DNA from: Nocardioides sp. Iso805N
Lineage (GTDB): Bacteria; Actinomycetota; Actinomycetes; Propionibacteriales; Nocardioidaceae
NCBI RefSeq assembly: GCF_000364605.1
Contig: NZ_KB822587.1
Coordinates: 44,614-108,613, forward strand
Length of the DNA stretch: 64,000 bases
Direction of reading: 5' to 3'
Below the pieces are notes generated by a model that was not told the DNA's origin, ran no database searches, and worked only from the letters and a program-made list of their open reading frames with translations. Shown piece by piece: positions 25,684 to 34,791 of this stretch; position 1 is the first letter of the stretch, and each line of letters begins with the position of its first letter. The translations under genes were made by a program, and so were the position numbers.

Positions 25684-26835
25684 ATGCGTCGCACCGTCTT
25701 CACCGAGGACCACGAGTCGTTCCGAGCCTCCGCACAGGCCTTCTTCACCAAGGAGGTCCAGCCGCACTACGCCGACTGGGCCGAGGCCGGACTGGTCGAC
25801 CGCGAGGTCTACACGAAGGCGGTCCGCAACGGGCTGACCTGCCTGTCCATCCCCGAGGAGTACGGCGGCGCCGGCGAGCCGAGCTTCAAGTACAGCGCGG
25901 TGTTCATCGAGGAGAGCATCTTCGCCGACTGCAACCTCGGGGCGCTGCGGGTTCACGCGGAGCTGTGCCTGCCCTATCTGCACGCCTACGCCAACGAGGA
26001 GCAGAAGCAGCGCTGGTTCCCGGCCATCGCCAACGGCGACATCATCCTCGCCATCGCGATGACCGAGCCCGGGACGGGCTCCGACCTCGCCGGGATGGCC
26101 ACCTCGGCGCGACGCGACGGCGACCACTACGTGCTCAACGGAGCCAAGACGTTCATCAGCGGCGGCGCCAACGCCGACCGGATCCTGGTGGTGGCGCGCA
26201 CCGCGCCGTTGGATCCGGCCAATCGGCGGGCCGGCCTGAGCATGTTCGTGGTCGACACCTCCTCCCCCGGCTTCACGGTCGGCCGGAAGCTGAAGAAGAT
26301 CGGCCTGCCGACCCAGGACACCGTCGAGCTGTCGTTCACCGACGTCCGCGTTCCGGCCGCCGACCTCCTCGGCGAGGAGGGCGCCGCCTTCAGCTACCTC
26401 TCCCACAACCTGCCCCAGGAGCGGCTCACCATCGGTGTCTCCTCCCTGGCCGCCGCGAAACGCGCCCTGCAGCTGGCCACGGCGTACGCGAAGGAGCGCA
26501 AGGTCTTCGGGCAGGCGGTCGCCTCCTTCCAGAACACCAAGTTCGTCCTGGCCGAGTGCGCAGCGGACATCACCGCCGGCGAGGCCCTCCTCGACAAGGC
26601 GCTGGAGGCGCACGAGATCGGCGACCTCGACGCTGCGGACGCCGCCCGCATCAAGCTCTTCCTGACCGAGCTCCAAGGCCGCGTCGTCGACAAGTGCCTG
26701 CAGGTCCACGGCGGCTACGGGTACATCCTGGAGTACCCGATCGCCGGCCTGTACGCCGATGCGCGGGTGAGCCGTATCTACGGCGGCACCAATGAGGTCA
26801 TGAAGACGATCATCGCCAAGTCCATCGGCCTGTGA
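25684..26835 (+). CDS. Acyl-CoA dehydrogenase
   Basis: A 383-aa full-length enzyme with AMTEPGTGSDLAGMATSARR, YVLNGAKTFISGG and the C-terminal LQVHGGYGYILEYPIAGLYAD. The likely base is Glu of LPQERLTIG (IVD/LCAD type), since the late motif is IYGGT. AGGAGG precedes the ATG by six bases. It starts the plus-strand block 25.7-29.9 kb and is followed by a crotonase and a dehydrogenase pair. Confidence 0.93.
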   Translation: MRRTVFTEDHESFRASAQAFFTKEVQPHYADWAEAGLVDREVYTKAVRNGLTCLSIPEEYGGAGEPSFKYSAVFIEESIFADCNLGALRVHAELCLPYLHAYANEEQKQRWFPAIANGDIILAIAMTEPGTGSDLAGMATSARRDGDHYVLNGAKTFISGGANADRILVVARTAPLDPANRRAGLSMFVVDTSSPGFTVGRKLKKIGLPTQDTVELSFTDVRVPAADLLGEEGAAFSYLSHNLPQERLTIGVSSLAAAKRALQLATAYAKERKVFGQAVASFQNTKFVLAECAADITAGEALLDKALEAHEIGDLDAADAARIKLFLTELQGRVVDKCLQVHGGYGYILEYPIAGLYADARVSRIYGGTNEVMKTIIAKSIGL

Positions 26836-26858
26836 CGGCCACACCACGGGAGCACCGG

Positions 26859-27662
26859 ATGACCACCACACCCCTGCGCATCGAGCGCTCCGAGGCCATC
26901 GAGACCTGGACGCTCGACCTGCCCGAGCAGCGCAATCCGATCTCCGGGGACGACATGATCACGGCGATCGAGGAGGCCGCCGACAGGGTCAACCGCGACC
27001 CGTCGGTCCGTGCGGTCATCCTCACCGGCGCCGGCAGCGCGTTCTCCTCGGGCGGCAACATCAAGGACATGGCCGACCGAACGGGCCTGTTCGGCCATCC
27101 TGCGGCGGCCCAGCGCACCGCCTACCGTGACGGTATCCAGCGCATCCCGCGCGCCCTGCACGCCTGCGAGGTCACCCTGATCGCGGCCGTCAACGGCCCG
27201 GCGGTCGGCGCCGGCTGCGACCTCGCCCTGATGTGCGACCTGCGGATCGCCTCCAGCACCGCGTTCTTCGCCGAGTCGTTCGTCAAGCTCGGCATCATTC
27301 CCGGTGACGGCGGGGCCTTCTTCCTGCCGCGGGCGATCGGTGCCGCGCGGGCGGCCGAGATGGCGCTGACCGGCGACCGGGTCGACGCGGAGACAGCCCT
27401 GGCCTGGGGCCTGGTCTCCCAGGTCGTGGCACCCGAGGACCTGCTCACCTCGGCTCGCCGGCTGGCCGAGCGGGTCGCCGCGAACCCGCCGCACGCCGTA
27501 CGGATGGCCAAGAAGCTGCTCCGCGAGGCCGAGGGACGCAGCCTCGACGGCGTGCTCGAGCTCTCGGCCGCCTTCCAGGCGATCGCCCACCAGACGCGTG
27601 ACCACCACGAGGCCGTCGCCGCGATGCTCGAGAAGCGCGCTCCGAGCTTCACGGGCGAGTGA
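26859..27662 (+). CDS. Crotonase-superfamily protein (divergent active site)
   Basis: A 267-aa crotonase-fold protein (FSSGGNIKDMADR oxyanion hole; VNGPAVGAGCDLALMCDLR). Glu144 of hydratases is Asp (GCDLAL) and Glu164 is Phe (AESFVKLGIIPGDGG), so simple hydration is not assured. The ATG at 26859 has GGGAG seven bases upstream and is preferred over the GTG at 26832 that overlaps the dehydrogenase stop. The stop overlaps the next start. Confidence 0.86.
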   Translation: MTTTPLRIERSEAIETWTLDLPEQRNPISGDDMITAIEEAADRVNRDPSVRAVILTGAGSAFSSGGNIKDMADRTGLFGHPAAAQRTAYRDGIQRIPRALHACEVTLIAAVNGPAVGAGCDLALMCDLRIASSTAFFAESFVKLGIIPGDGGAFFLPRAIGAARAAEMALTGDRVDAETALAWGLVSQVVAPEDLLTSARRLAERVAANPPHAVRMAKKLLREAEGRSLDGVLELSAAFQAIAHQTRDHHEAVAAMLEKRAPSFTGE

Positions 27663-28801
27663 ATCCGATGGCGACGACCGGGGTCGGCACCACGCTGATA
27701 CCGGACTCGACGACGCTGAGCGGCCTGCGCGCCGAGGTCCGTGCGTTCCTCGACGAGGCGATAGCGACAGGGCGCTTCGTGCCAGGTGTCGACACCTGGC
27801 TCGGCGGCTACGACCCGCAGCTGACCGCAGCCCTGGCCGAGCGCGGCTGGCTCGGCATGACGATCCCGGTCGAGTACGGCGGCCACGGCCGCACCTTCAT
27901 GGAGCGCTTCGTCGTCACCGAGGAGCTGCTCGCCGCCGGGGCTCCGGTGTCGGCGCACTGGATCGCCGACCGGCAGGCGGCGCCATCGCTTCTCCAGTAC
28001 GGCACCGAGGCCCAGAAGCAGCGCTACCTGCCGCGGATCACCCGCGGCGAGCTCTTCTGGGCGATCGGGATGAGCGAGCCCGACTCGGGCTCCGACCTTG
28101 CCTCGGTCCGCACCCGCGGCGAGCGGGTCGAGGGCGGTTGGCGGATCACCGGCACCAAGGTGTGGACCTCGGGCGCTCATCATGCCCACGCGTTCTTCGC
28201 GCTCGTCCGCACCGCGCCTCTCGATCCCGAGCACCGGCACGCGGGGCTCTCGCGGTTCATCGTCGAGCTGGACTCCCCCGGCGTCGAGATCCGGCCGATC
28301 CTCTCCATGGACGGGAGCCACCACTTCAACGAGGTCCATCTCGACGACGTCTTCGTCGCGGACGACCTCGTGGTGGGAGCGATCGGGGACGGCTGGGCGC
28401 AGGTCACCTCCGAGCTGTCCTACGAGCGCAGCGGCCCCGAGAGGTTCCTCTCGACCTACCGACTGTTGGCCGCCCTGACCGAGCGTGGCCTCGGCGGCGC
28501 CGAGACCGGCGCATACGTCGCCCGCCTCACCGCCCTGCACCACATGTCCACGGCCGTTGCGGGTGGCCTGCAGCAGCACGCCGACGTCTCCTCGGCCGCG
28601 GCGGTCGTCAAGGTCCTCGGCACCGCCCTCGAAGGAGACATCGCCGACCTCGCGGATCGGCTGACCGAGGACGACCCGGGTGATGGCGAGCTGCAGGACC
28701 TCGTACGGCGAGCCGTCTACCACCGACCCGGATTCACCCTGCGGGGCGGCACCAACGAGGTGCTGCTCGGCGTGATCGCCCGAGAGCTGGGACTTCGATG
28801 A
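27659..28801 (+). CDS. Acyl-CoA dehydrogenase, alpha-like subunit
   Basis: A 380-aa dehydrogenase with GMSEPDSGSDLASVRTRGER, WRITGTKVWTSGAHHAHAF and C-terminal LRGGTNEVLLGVIARELGL. The helix motif YERSGPERF carries candidate base residues. It overlaps the following gene (ATGA), whose product lacks these motifs. Together they look like the alpha/beta heteromeric dehydrogenases (ChsE-type) of steroid-like pathways, where one subunit holds the active site. The GTG at 27659 overlaps the crotonase stop; the ATG at 27668 is equally possible. Confidence 0.87.
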   Translation: MNPMATTGVGTTLIPDSTTLSGLRAEVRAFLDEAIATGRFVPGVDTWLGGYDPQLTAALAERGWLGMTIPVEYGGHGRTFMERFVVTEELLAAGAPVSAHWIADRQAAPSLLQYGTEAQKQRYLPRITRGELFWAIGMSEPDSGSDLASVRTRGERVEGGWRITGTKVWTSGAHHAHAFFALVRTAPLDPEHRHAGLSRFIVELDSPGVEIRPILSMDGSHHFNEVHLDDVFVADDLVVGAIGDGWAQVTSELSYERSGPERFLSTYRLLAALTERGLGGAETGAYVARLTALHHMSTAVAGGLQQHADVSSAAAVVKVLGTALEGDIADLADRLTEDDPGDGELQDLVRRAVYHRPGFTLRGGTNEVLLGVIARELGLR

Positions 28802-29940
28802 GCGACCCCATCACCACCGCGACCGCCAACGATCTCTCGTCGAGCGTGGACCCCGACCTCATCGCCACCTTCCGCGACCTGGCCACCGCGCACGGACCGA
28901 GCGTGCGCGACCCGGAGTCAGGCCTCGACCTCGACCTCGCGCTCTGGAGCAGACTCGAGGAGCTCGGCCTGGCCCGGCTCACCGGTGCCGAGGCCGACGG
29001 GGGCTCCGGTGCGACCTGGCAGGAGTCGGCGGCGCTGCTGACCCAGCTCGCCCTGGCCGGAGTCGCGGCGCCGGTGGGCGAGCACGACCTGCTGGCGGGC
29101 TGGCTGCTGCGCCGCTGCGGAGTCTCCGCGGATGCGAGGCTGCGCACCGTGGCGGTCCTCGGTGCCGGCGCGACCGAGGACTCCGACGGGCCCGACCACG
29201 CCGACCACGCCGAACGCGCCGATCGGCCCGACCGCATCGCCCGGGCGGTGCCGTGGGCGCGCGATGCCCACTCCGTGGCCTGCCTCTGGCAGGAGCGTGC
29301 GGGCTGGCGGATCGCCGATGTCCCGGCCGATCGCCTGCGCATCACGCCCGGACTCAACCTGGCCGGCGAGCCGCGCGACGAGGTGACGGCCGACCTCGCC
29401 TCCCTGGGCGACCTCGCCCTCCCGGAGATCCTGTCCGAGGCGACGCTCCGCGAGCTCGACCTGCGGGCCGCGCTGCTGCGCGCGGTCCAACTCGCGGCGG
29501 CGCTCGAAAGCTGCCTCTCCCTCACCCTCGACCACGTCAGCACACGGGTCCAGTTCGGACGAGCCATCAGTCGCTTCCAGGCGGTGCAGCACACGCTCGC
29601 CCAGGTCGCGGCCGAGACCGCCCTGGCTCGGGCCGCAACCGATGCCGCCGTCAGGGTGGCCACCCGCCGCGACGCCGGCACGACGGGGCTCGACGACCTC
29701 GCGTTCGCCGTCGCGGTGGCTCGTTCGTGTGCGGGTCACGCCGCCTCCCTCGTCGTACGGCGGGCCCATCAGATGCACGGGGCCATCGGCACGACCCTCG
29801 AGCACCCCCTGCATCGCGCGACCCTCGCCGCCCTGGCGTGGCGCTCCGAGCACGGCTCGACCCAGCACTGGGACGCCCAGGTCGCGGCGCTCGCCTCCGC
29901 GGCCGGCGGCGAGGGGCTGTGGCCGTTGATCACCCGTTGA
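28798..29940 (+). CDS. Acyl-CoA dehydrogenase, beta-like subunit
   Basis: A 380-aa divergent dehydrogenase fold. The N-terminal half is weakly conserved, without the SEPGSGSD flavin motif. The C-terminal half keeps STRVQFGRAISRFQAVQHTLAQ and RRAHQMHGAIGTTLEHPLHR. Residues near 125-145 contain a low-complexity run of HAD/ERA/DRPD units. Such subunits complete the FAD site of a partner, here the preceding gene. It ends the plus operon before a convergent SDR. Confidence 0.85.
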   Translation: MSDPITTATANDLSSSVDPDLIATFRDLATAHGPSVRDPESGLDLDLALWSRLEELGLARLTGAEADGGSGATWQESAALLTQLALAGVAAPVGEHDLLAGWLLRRCGVSADARLRTVAVLGAGATEDSDGPDHADHAERADRPDRIARAVPWARDAHSVACLWQERAGWRIADVPADRLRITPGLNLAGEPRDEVTADLASLGDLALPEILSEATLRELDLRAALLRAVQLAAALESCLSLTLDHVSTRVQFGRAISRFQAVQHTLAQVAAETALARAATDAAVRVATRRDAGTTGLDDLAFAVAVARSCAGHAASLVVRRAHQMHGAIGTTLEHPLHRATLAALAWRSEHGSTQHWDAQVAALASAAGGEGLWPLITR

Positions 29941-30008
29941 CCGCGCGCTGAATCCCCTCGCGATCCTTCGCGCGGCTCAAGGCGCGCGGGTCGCTCGTGG
30001 GGCGCGGA

Positions 30009-30785
30009 TCAGCGGTGGGGCTGCCCGTCGTCGACCCGGACCACGGTGCCGGTGACGAACTCTGACGCCGGTGAGACCAGGAACAGCAGCGTGCTGTCCA
30101 GCTGCGCCGGGTCGCCGAGTCGCTGCCGGGGGAACCCGACCGAGGGGTCGCCGATCCGGTCGATCATCCCGTCCATCATCTCCGAGGAGAAGGCGCCGGG
30201 TGCGATGGCGTTGACGTTGATGTGGTGGCGCGCCCACTCCACCGAGAGCGTCTCGGTCATCCGGTTGATCGCCGCCTTGGTGGTGCTGTAGAGCGCTGCG
30301 CCCTTGCCGTCGTAGTCGAACGCGGCGACCGAGGAGAGATTGACGATGTTGCCTGGTCGGCCGGCCTCGATCGGCCGCCGCGCCACCTCCGTGGAGAGCA
30401 GCCACGGCGCCCGGAGGTTGGTCGCAAGCACCCGGTCGACCAGGTCGAGGTCCATCTTGTGGGCACGCTGGGCGTCCGGGATGCCGGCGTTGTTGACCAG
30501 GATGGTGATCGGCCCCAAGGAGCTCTCCACCGTGTCGACGGCCCGCACGAGGGCATCGGCGTCCATCACATCGAGCCGTACGCCGACGGCTCGCCCGCCG
30601 GCGGCCTCGATCTCGGCCACGACCTCCGCGATCTTCTCGGTGCGCCGACCAGCGACACCGACCGCGGCACCCGCGGCGGCCAGCGTGCGAGCGAACCGTC
30701 GCCCCAGCCCCGCCGTCGCTCCGGTGACCAGGGCGACTCGGCCGACGAGATCGTGTCCGACGTGGGGCAACGGGTAGCTCGTCAT
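30009..30785 (-). CDS. SDR-family oxidoreductase
   Basis: A 258-aa classical SDR with TGATAGLG, NNAG in ILVNNAGIPDAQ, Ser in VNLSSVAAF and YSTTK. Substrate unknown; a hydroxyacyl-CoA or alcohol of the pathway is likely. No Shine-Dalgarno precedes the ATG. A putative operator begins eight bases before it, which suggests a leaderless or very short leader transcript. It is divergent from the crotonase at 30838. Confidence 0.85.
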   Translation of the reverse strand: MTSYPLPHVGHDLVGRVALVTGATAGLGRRFARTLAAAGAAVGVAGRRTEKIAEVVAEIEAAGGRAVGVRLDVMDADALVRAVDTVESSLGPITILVNNAGIPDAQRAHKMDLDLVDRVLATNLRAPWLLSTEVARRPIEAGRPGNIVNLSSVAAFDYDGKGAALYSTTKAAINRMTETLSVEWARHHINVNAIAPGAFSSEMMDGMIDRIGDPSVGFPRQRLGDPAQLDSTLLFLVSPASEFVTGTVVRVDDGQPHR

Positions 30786-30792
30786 GTTAATC

Positions 30793-30809
30793 AGTGTATT
30801 CTTTAATCT
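30793..30809 (-). promoter_or_regulatory. Putative shared operator, site 13
   Basis: On the minus strand AGATTAAAGAATACACT matches the consensus at 11 of 17 positions. It fills most of the 52-base AT-rich gap between divergent SDR and crotonase. Confidence 0.4.
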
Positions 30810-30837
30810 ATATTTCCGTCGATGCCCAGGAGGATCC

Positions 30838-31644
30838 GTGTCGGATCTGGTCATGATCAGCGAGCCGATCCCCGGGGTTCGGCAGGTCACGCTCCGTCGA
30901 CCCGAGGCGATGAACACGCTCAACACCGAGCTGGTCGTCGCCCTCCATGACGCGCTGGACCGGATCGCCGTCGACCGATCGGCGCGGGTGGTGGTCCTGA
31001 CCGGAGCCGGGAGCGCGTTCTGCGCCGGGCTCGACCTCAACGGTTACGGCGACACCGAGCGCGACGCCGACCACGGCGCGGTGCTCGGCACGCTTGCGCG
31101 CCAGCGGGAGATCTCGGCACTGCCCGAGCGGATCAACCGGCTCCCCCAGCCGGTGATCGCCGCGATCAACGGTCCCATCGCAGGCGGCGGCCTCGCGATC
31201 GCCTGCGCGAGCGACATCCGCCTCAGCGTTCCAGGCGCCCCGTGGGCCGTCGGCTTCATCCGCGCCGGATTCTCCGCGTGCGACATCGGCCTGTCCTGGC
31301 TGCTGCCGCGCATCGTCGGCACGGGCAACGCCCACGAGCTGATGCTGACCGGGCGCCGCTTCGACTCCGAGGAGGCCCTGCGGATCGGTCTGGTGACCTC
31401 CCTGCACGAGCCGGACGAGCTGCTGCCTGCGGCGCTGGCGAAGGCCGAGCAGATCATGCTCAACCCGCCGGCCTCGGTCGAGCTGACCAAGCAGGGCATG
31501 TGGCTCAACGTCGAGACGCCGTCGCTGCGCGCCGGGATCGAGCTGGAGAACCGCCAGCAGGTGATCACCTCGCTCACCGAGGACCGGCCGGAGGCGGCGC
31601 GCGCGTTCTTGGAGAAGCGAGCACCCAGCTACCTGCACCGCTGA
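30838..31644 (+). CDS. Crotonase-superfamily protein (divergent active site)
   Basis: A 268-aa crotonase-fold protein (FCAGLDLNGYG oxyanion hole). Both hydratase Glu positions look replaced: GGGLAIACASD has Ala for Glu144, and the Glu164 region reads WAVGFIRAGFSACD. The GTG start is fixed by a perfect AGGAGG five bases upstream; the upstream ATG at 30784 is inside the divergent promoter. It is followed after nine bases by the carboxyltransferase gene. Confidence 0.86.
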   Translation: MSDLVMISEPIPGVRQVTLRRPEAMNTLNTELVVALHDALDRIAVDRSARVVVLTGAGSAFCAGLDLNGYGDTERDADHGAVLGTLARQREISALPERINRLPQPVIAAINGPIAGGGLAIACASDIRLSVPGAPWAVGFIRAGFSACDIGLSWLLPRIVGTGNAHELMLTGRRFDSEEALRIGLVTSLHEPDELLPAALAKAEQIMLNPPASVELTKQGMWLNVETPSLRAGIELENRQQVITSLTEDRPEAARAFLEKRAPSYLHR

Positions 31645-31653
31645 GGGCTCACC

Positions 31654-33135
31654 ATGACTGATCCCGAACGACGACGCGAGTGGCAACCCTGGCTCGACCG
31701 CCTGTCCGAGGAGCATGGGCGCGCCCGCACCATGGGAGGCCCGCAGCGCCTCGCGGCCCACCGCAGCAGCGGGAGACTGAACGCTCGCGAGCGCCTCGAC
31801 CTGCTCTTCGACGAGCAGAGCTTCACCGAGATCGGAGCGCTGGTCGGCAACAAGGATGACTCCCCGGCCGACGGATTCGTGTGCGGGTTCGGCCTGATCG
31901 AGGGTCGCCCCGTGGTCGCGGGCGCCGAGGACTACACCACCAAGGCCGGCAGTGTCGGCCGCGGCGGCGCCTACAAGCGGCACCGGCTCGCCGAGCTGGC
32001 TCTGCAGGAGCGGGTCCCACTGGTCTGGCTGAAGGAGGGCGCCGGGGCGCGACTGGGCGTGCGGACCAGCACCCCGGCACGAACGCCCAACGACCTGTCC
32101 GCCATGGCCGACCTCAAGGGCGAGGTACCCGTCGTGTGCGCCATCCTCGGCATCTCGGCCGGCCATGGTGCCCTGGCCGCCCCGATGGCCGACTTCGTCG
32201 TGATGACGCCGCAGGCCGCGCTCTTCACGGCCGGCCCTCCGCTGGTCAAGGCTGCCCTGGGCGAGGACCTCTCGCCGCACGAGCTCGGCGGCTGGGAGGT
32301 GGCGATCCGCGAGGCCGGCACGGTGCACAACCTTGCCCGGGACGACGCCGACGCCATCGCGCAGCTGCGGCGCTACCTGTCCTTCCTGCCCTCCTGCCGA
32401 GGTGGGTGGCTCCCCCACCAGGACGGCCCCGAAGCGGCGCCCCGATCCACCGATGAGCTGCTCGACGTCATCCCGCCGAACAGCCGCCAGCCCTACGACG
32501 TACGCGACGTCATCACCACGGTCGTCGACGCCGACAGCTTCTTCGAGATCCAGCCGCTGTACGGCGCCGCGGTGTGCACCGGATGGGCGCGGCTCGGCGG
32601 ACGGCCGGTCGCGGTCGTGGCGAACAACCCGCGCCACGGCGCGGGCGCCATGGATGCCGCCGCCGCGATCAAGGCCACCGAGCTGATCGAGATCGCCGAC
32701 ACGTTCGGGCAGCCCGTGATCTTCCTGATCGACAACCCCGGCATGCTCGCCGGTTCGCGCGCGGAGCGCGACGGCGTGCTGAAGTGGGGCGGGCGGCTCT
32801 ACCTCGCGGTGCGTCGCCTCCGGAGCCCGCGGATCAGCGTGCTGATCCGCAAGGGCTTCGGCTTCGGGCTCGCGACCATGGCGCACATGCCGCACGACCG
32901 GCAGAGCCTCACCCTGGCGCTGCCCAGCGCCAACATCGCCACCATGCCCGCGCAGAGCGGAGGCCGGACCGCACACCTCGACGACGAGACCCGAGCCCGG
33001 ATCGAGGGCGCCCAGCGCGGCGGCCCCTACGGCCTGGCCGACCGTCTCGGCGTCGATGACGTGGTCCATCCGCGCGAGCTGCGCGATCGCCTCCTCAAGG
33101 GCCTGCGCCTCTCAGCCGACCGCGACCAGCGGTGA
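31654..33135 (+). CDS. Acyl-CoA carboxylase carboxyltransferase subunit
   Basis: A 493-aa carboxyltransferase of the propionyl/methylcrotonyl-CoA carboxylase beta type. N-half features are GRGGAYKRHRLAELA and LVWLKEGAGARLG. The C-half has NNPRHGAGAMDAAAAIK, FLIDNPGMLAGSRAE and RKGFGFGLATMA. It would move CO2 from carboxybiotin to an acyl-CoA. No biotin carboxylase or carrier (EAMKM motif) is present in the window, so it must borrow one or have another job. It lies between two crotonases, an order seen in leucine/isoprenoid-type modules. Confidence 0.88.
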   Translation: MTDPERRREWQPWLDRLSEEHGRARTMGGPQRLAAHRSSGRLNARERLDLLFDEQSFTEIGALVGNKDDSPADGFVCGFGLIEGRPVVAGAEDYTTKAGSVGRGGAYKRHRLAELALQERVPLVWLKEGAGARLGVRTSTPARTPNDLSAMADLKGEVPVVCAILGISAGHGALAAPMADFVVMTPQAALFTAGPPLVKAALGEDLSPHELGGWEVAIREAGTVHNLARDDADAIAQLRRYLSFLPSCRGGWLPHQDGPEAAPRSTDELLDVIPPNSRQPYDVRDVITTVVDADSFFEIQPLYGAAVCTGWARLGGRPVAVVANNPRHGAGAMDAAAAIKATELIEIADTFGQPVIFLIDNPGMLAGSRAERDGVLKWGGRLYLAVRRLRSPRISVLIRKGFGFGLATMAHMPHDRQSLTLALPSANIATMPAQSGGRTAHLDDETRARIEGAQRGGPYGLADRLGVDDVVHPRELRDRLLKGLRLSADRDQR

Positions 33136-33171
33136 CACCGCACCATCTCCCGTCCACTGCCAGGAGGAACC

Positions 33172-33939
33172 ATGCCCGACGTACTGCTCACCCGGGACGA
33201 CAACGGCGTTCGCGTGCTGACGCTCAACCGTCCCGCGGCCCGCAACTCCTTGAGCCGCGAGCTCAACGGTGCGCTGAGCCATGCGCTCGGCGTCGCCGAT
33301 GCCGATCCGTCGGTGCGTGCCATCGTCCTCACGGGGTCCGACCCGGCGTTCTGCGCGGGGCTGGACCTCAAGGCTCTGGCCTCCGAGGGGGCCTCCTACC
33401 TCGATGACATCCGCAGCGATCACGCGATCCGCCGGGTCAGCGAGATCACGACGCCTGTCATCGGTGCGATCAATGGCGCCACCTTCACCGGCGGACTCGA
33501 GATCGCCCTTGGCTGCGACTTCCTCATCGCCAGCGAGCGAGCCGTGTTCGCCGACACCCACGGTCGGGTCGGCGTGCTTCCCAATGGCGGCATGACAGCG
33601 CGCCTCCCCGACCGGGTGGGTACGGCGTGGGCGCGTCGGATCTCCTTGACCAGCGAGGTCGTCGACGCCGCACTCGCGCTGCGGATCGGGCTGGTGACCG
33701 AGGTGGTCGCCCACGAGGACCTGCTGGCACGCGCGGTAGCGGTGGCCGCCCAGATCGCCGACGGCGACCGGACGACGATCCGGCTGCTCAAGCAGATGTA
33801 CGTCGCCGGTTGGGAGGCCACCGCCGGGAACGCGCTCGAGACCGAGGCCGCGCTCGCCGATGCGACGCCGCCGTCCTGGGACGACCTCGAGGCCAACCGC
33901 CGCCAGATCATCTCCAGGAACCGCTCCCAGCTGGCCTGA
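33172..33939 (+). CDS. Crotonase-superfamily protein
   Basis: A 255-aa crotonase-fold protein: FCAGLDLKAL oxyanion hole and TGGLEIALGCDF, which keeps the Glu144 equivalent. The Glu164 equivalent is His (ADTHGRVGVLPNGG). It may be a hydratase variant or isomerase. AGGAGG lies six bases before the ATG. It ends this plus operon, just before a strong terminator. Confidence 0.87.
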   Translation: MPDVLLTRDDNGVRVLTLNRPAARNSLSRELNGALSHALGVADADPSVRAIVLTGSDPAFCAGLDLKALASEGASYLDDIRSDHAIRRVSEITTPVIGAINGATFTGGLEIALGCDFLIASERAVFADTHGRVGVLPNGGMTARLPDRVGTAWARRISLTSEVVDAALALRIGLVTEVVAHEDLLARAVAVAAQIADGDRTTIRLLKQMYVAGWEATAGNALETEAALADATPPSWDDLEANRRQIISRNRSQLA

Positions 33940-33946
33940 GCAGGCG

Positions 33947-33987
33947 CGCGTACGGCGCAGGGCCTCGCGGGTCCTGCGCCGTACGCG
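33947..33987. terminator. Bidirectional terminator, 15-bp perfect stem
   Basis: Arms 33947-33961 and 33973-33987 are exact complements with an 11-base loop. It lies between the convergent crotonase genes ending at 33939 (+) and 34002 (-). Confidence 0.75.
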
Positions 33988-34001
33988 TCAGCGATCGATC
34001 G

Positions 34002-34790
34002 TCACACCGGGTCGGTGAAGGTCGGCGCGCGCTTGGCCAGGAAGGCCTGGACGCCCTCGGTGCCGTCCGGGCGTGCGGCGGCCGCCCGGATCGCGAGCGT
34101 CTCGCGTCGCAGCGCCTGCTCCGGCGCGGCATCGGCCGCGTCGCGGACCAGCCGCTTCGTGACCGCTTGGGACACGGCGGGCAGGGCGAGCAACGTACGC
34201 GCGACATCGGCCACGGTGGCCTCGAGCTCCCCCGCCGGGACCACCCGAGCGACCAGGCCCGCGTCCCGCGCCTCAACGGCGCTCATCGCGTCGCCCAGCA
34301 GGGCGAGCCTGAGGGTGCGGTGCAGGCCAAGTGTGTGGACCAGCAGGCTGGTGCCTCCGTCGACCGTCAGCCCGACCTTGGTGTAGCCGAGGCTGAACCG
34401 GACGGCGTCGGCGGCGATCACGATGTCGGCGGCCGCCGCCAGCGGGAAGCCCGCGCCGGCCGCGTGTCCCTGGACCGCGCAGATCACGACGGCCTCCGAG
34501 CGCTGGACCTCCGAGACGACGCGGTGCAGCGCGTCCGCGAGGTCGTCGATGAAGACCGGCATGTCGTCGGCCGCGGCCATCGCCGCGAGATCTCCGCCGA
34601 CACAGAAGAACCGACCCGTCGCCCCGATCACGATGACGCGTGCGCGATCCGCACGGGCGCGGCGCAAGGCGTCGAGCAGCTGCGCGACGCAGGCGACGCC
34701 GATCCCGTTGCCGCGATCGCCGTCGAGGAGGGTGATCCTCGCCAGCCCGTCGTCGTAGCCGTAGTCGACGACCTTCGACTCGAGCGCCAC
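34002..34790 (-). CDS. Crotonase-superfamily protein (divergent active site)
   Basis: A 262-aa crotonase-fold protein (FFCVGGDLAAMAAA oxyanion hole). Glu144 is replaced by Pro (GAGFPLAAAADI) and Glu164 by Tyr (RFSLGYTKVGLTVDGG). This resembles isomerases such as the Delta3,Delta2 or ring-opening types more than hydratases, but cannot be settled. The GTG start lies one base after the oxidoreductase stop. Confidence 0.85.
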   Translation of the reverse strand: MALESKVVDYGYDDGLARITLLDGDRGNGIGVACVAQLLDALRRARADRARVIVIGATGRFFCVGGDLAAMAAADDMPVFIDDLADALHRVVSEVQRSEAVVICAVQGHAAGAGFPLAAAADIVIAADAVRFSLGYTKVGLTVDGGTSLLVHTLGLHRTLRLALLGDAMSAVEARDAGLVARVVPAGELEATVADVARTLLALPAVSQAVTKRLVRDAADAAPEQALRRETLAIRAAAARPDGTEGVQAFLAKRAPTFTDPV

Positions 34791-34791
34791 C

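Noticed and set aside
29180..29240. Repeated GCCGACCACGCCGA-like units inside a dehydrogenase gene
   Set aside because: In-frame low-complexity repeats in a surface loop; no sign of a mobile or regulatory repeat.
30784..30837. Upstream ATG start for the crotonase at 30838
   Set aside because: It would translate the divergent promoter region; the GTG has a perfect AGGAGG.
30808..33069. 753-codon minus-strand frame
   Set aside because: Antisense to the crotonase and carboxyltransferase genes; composition is typical of a shadow frame.
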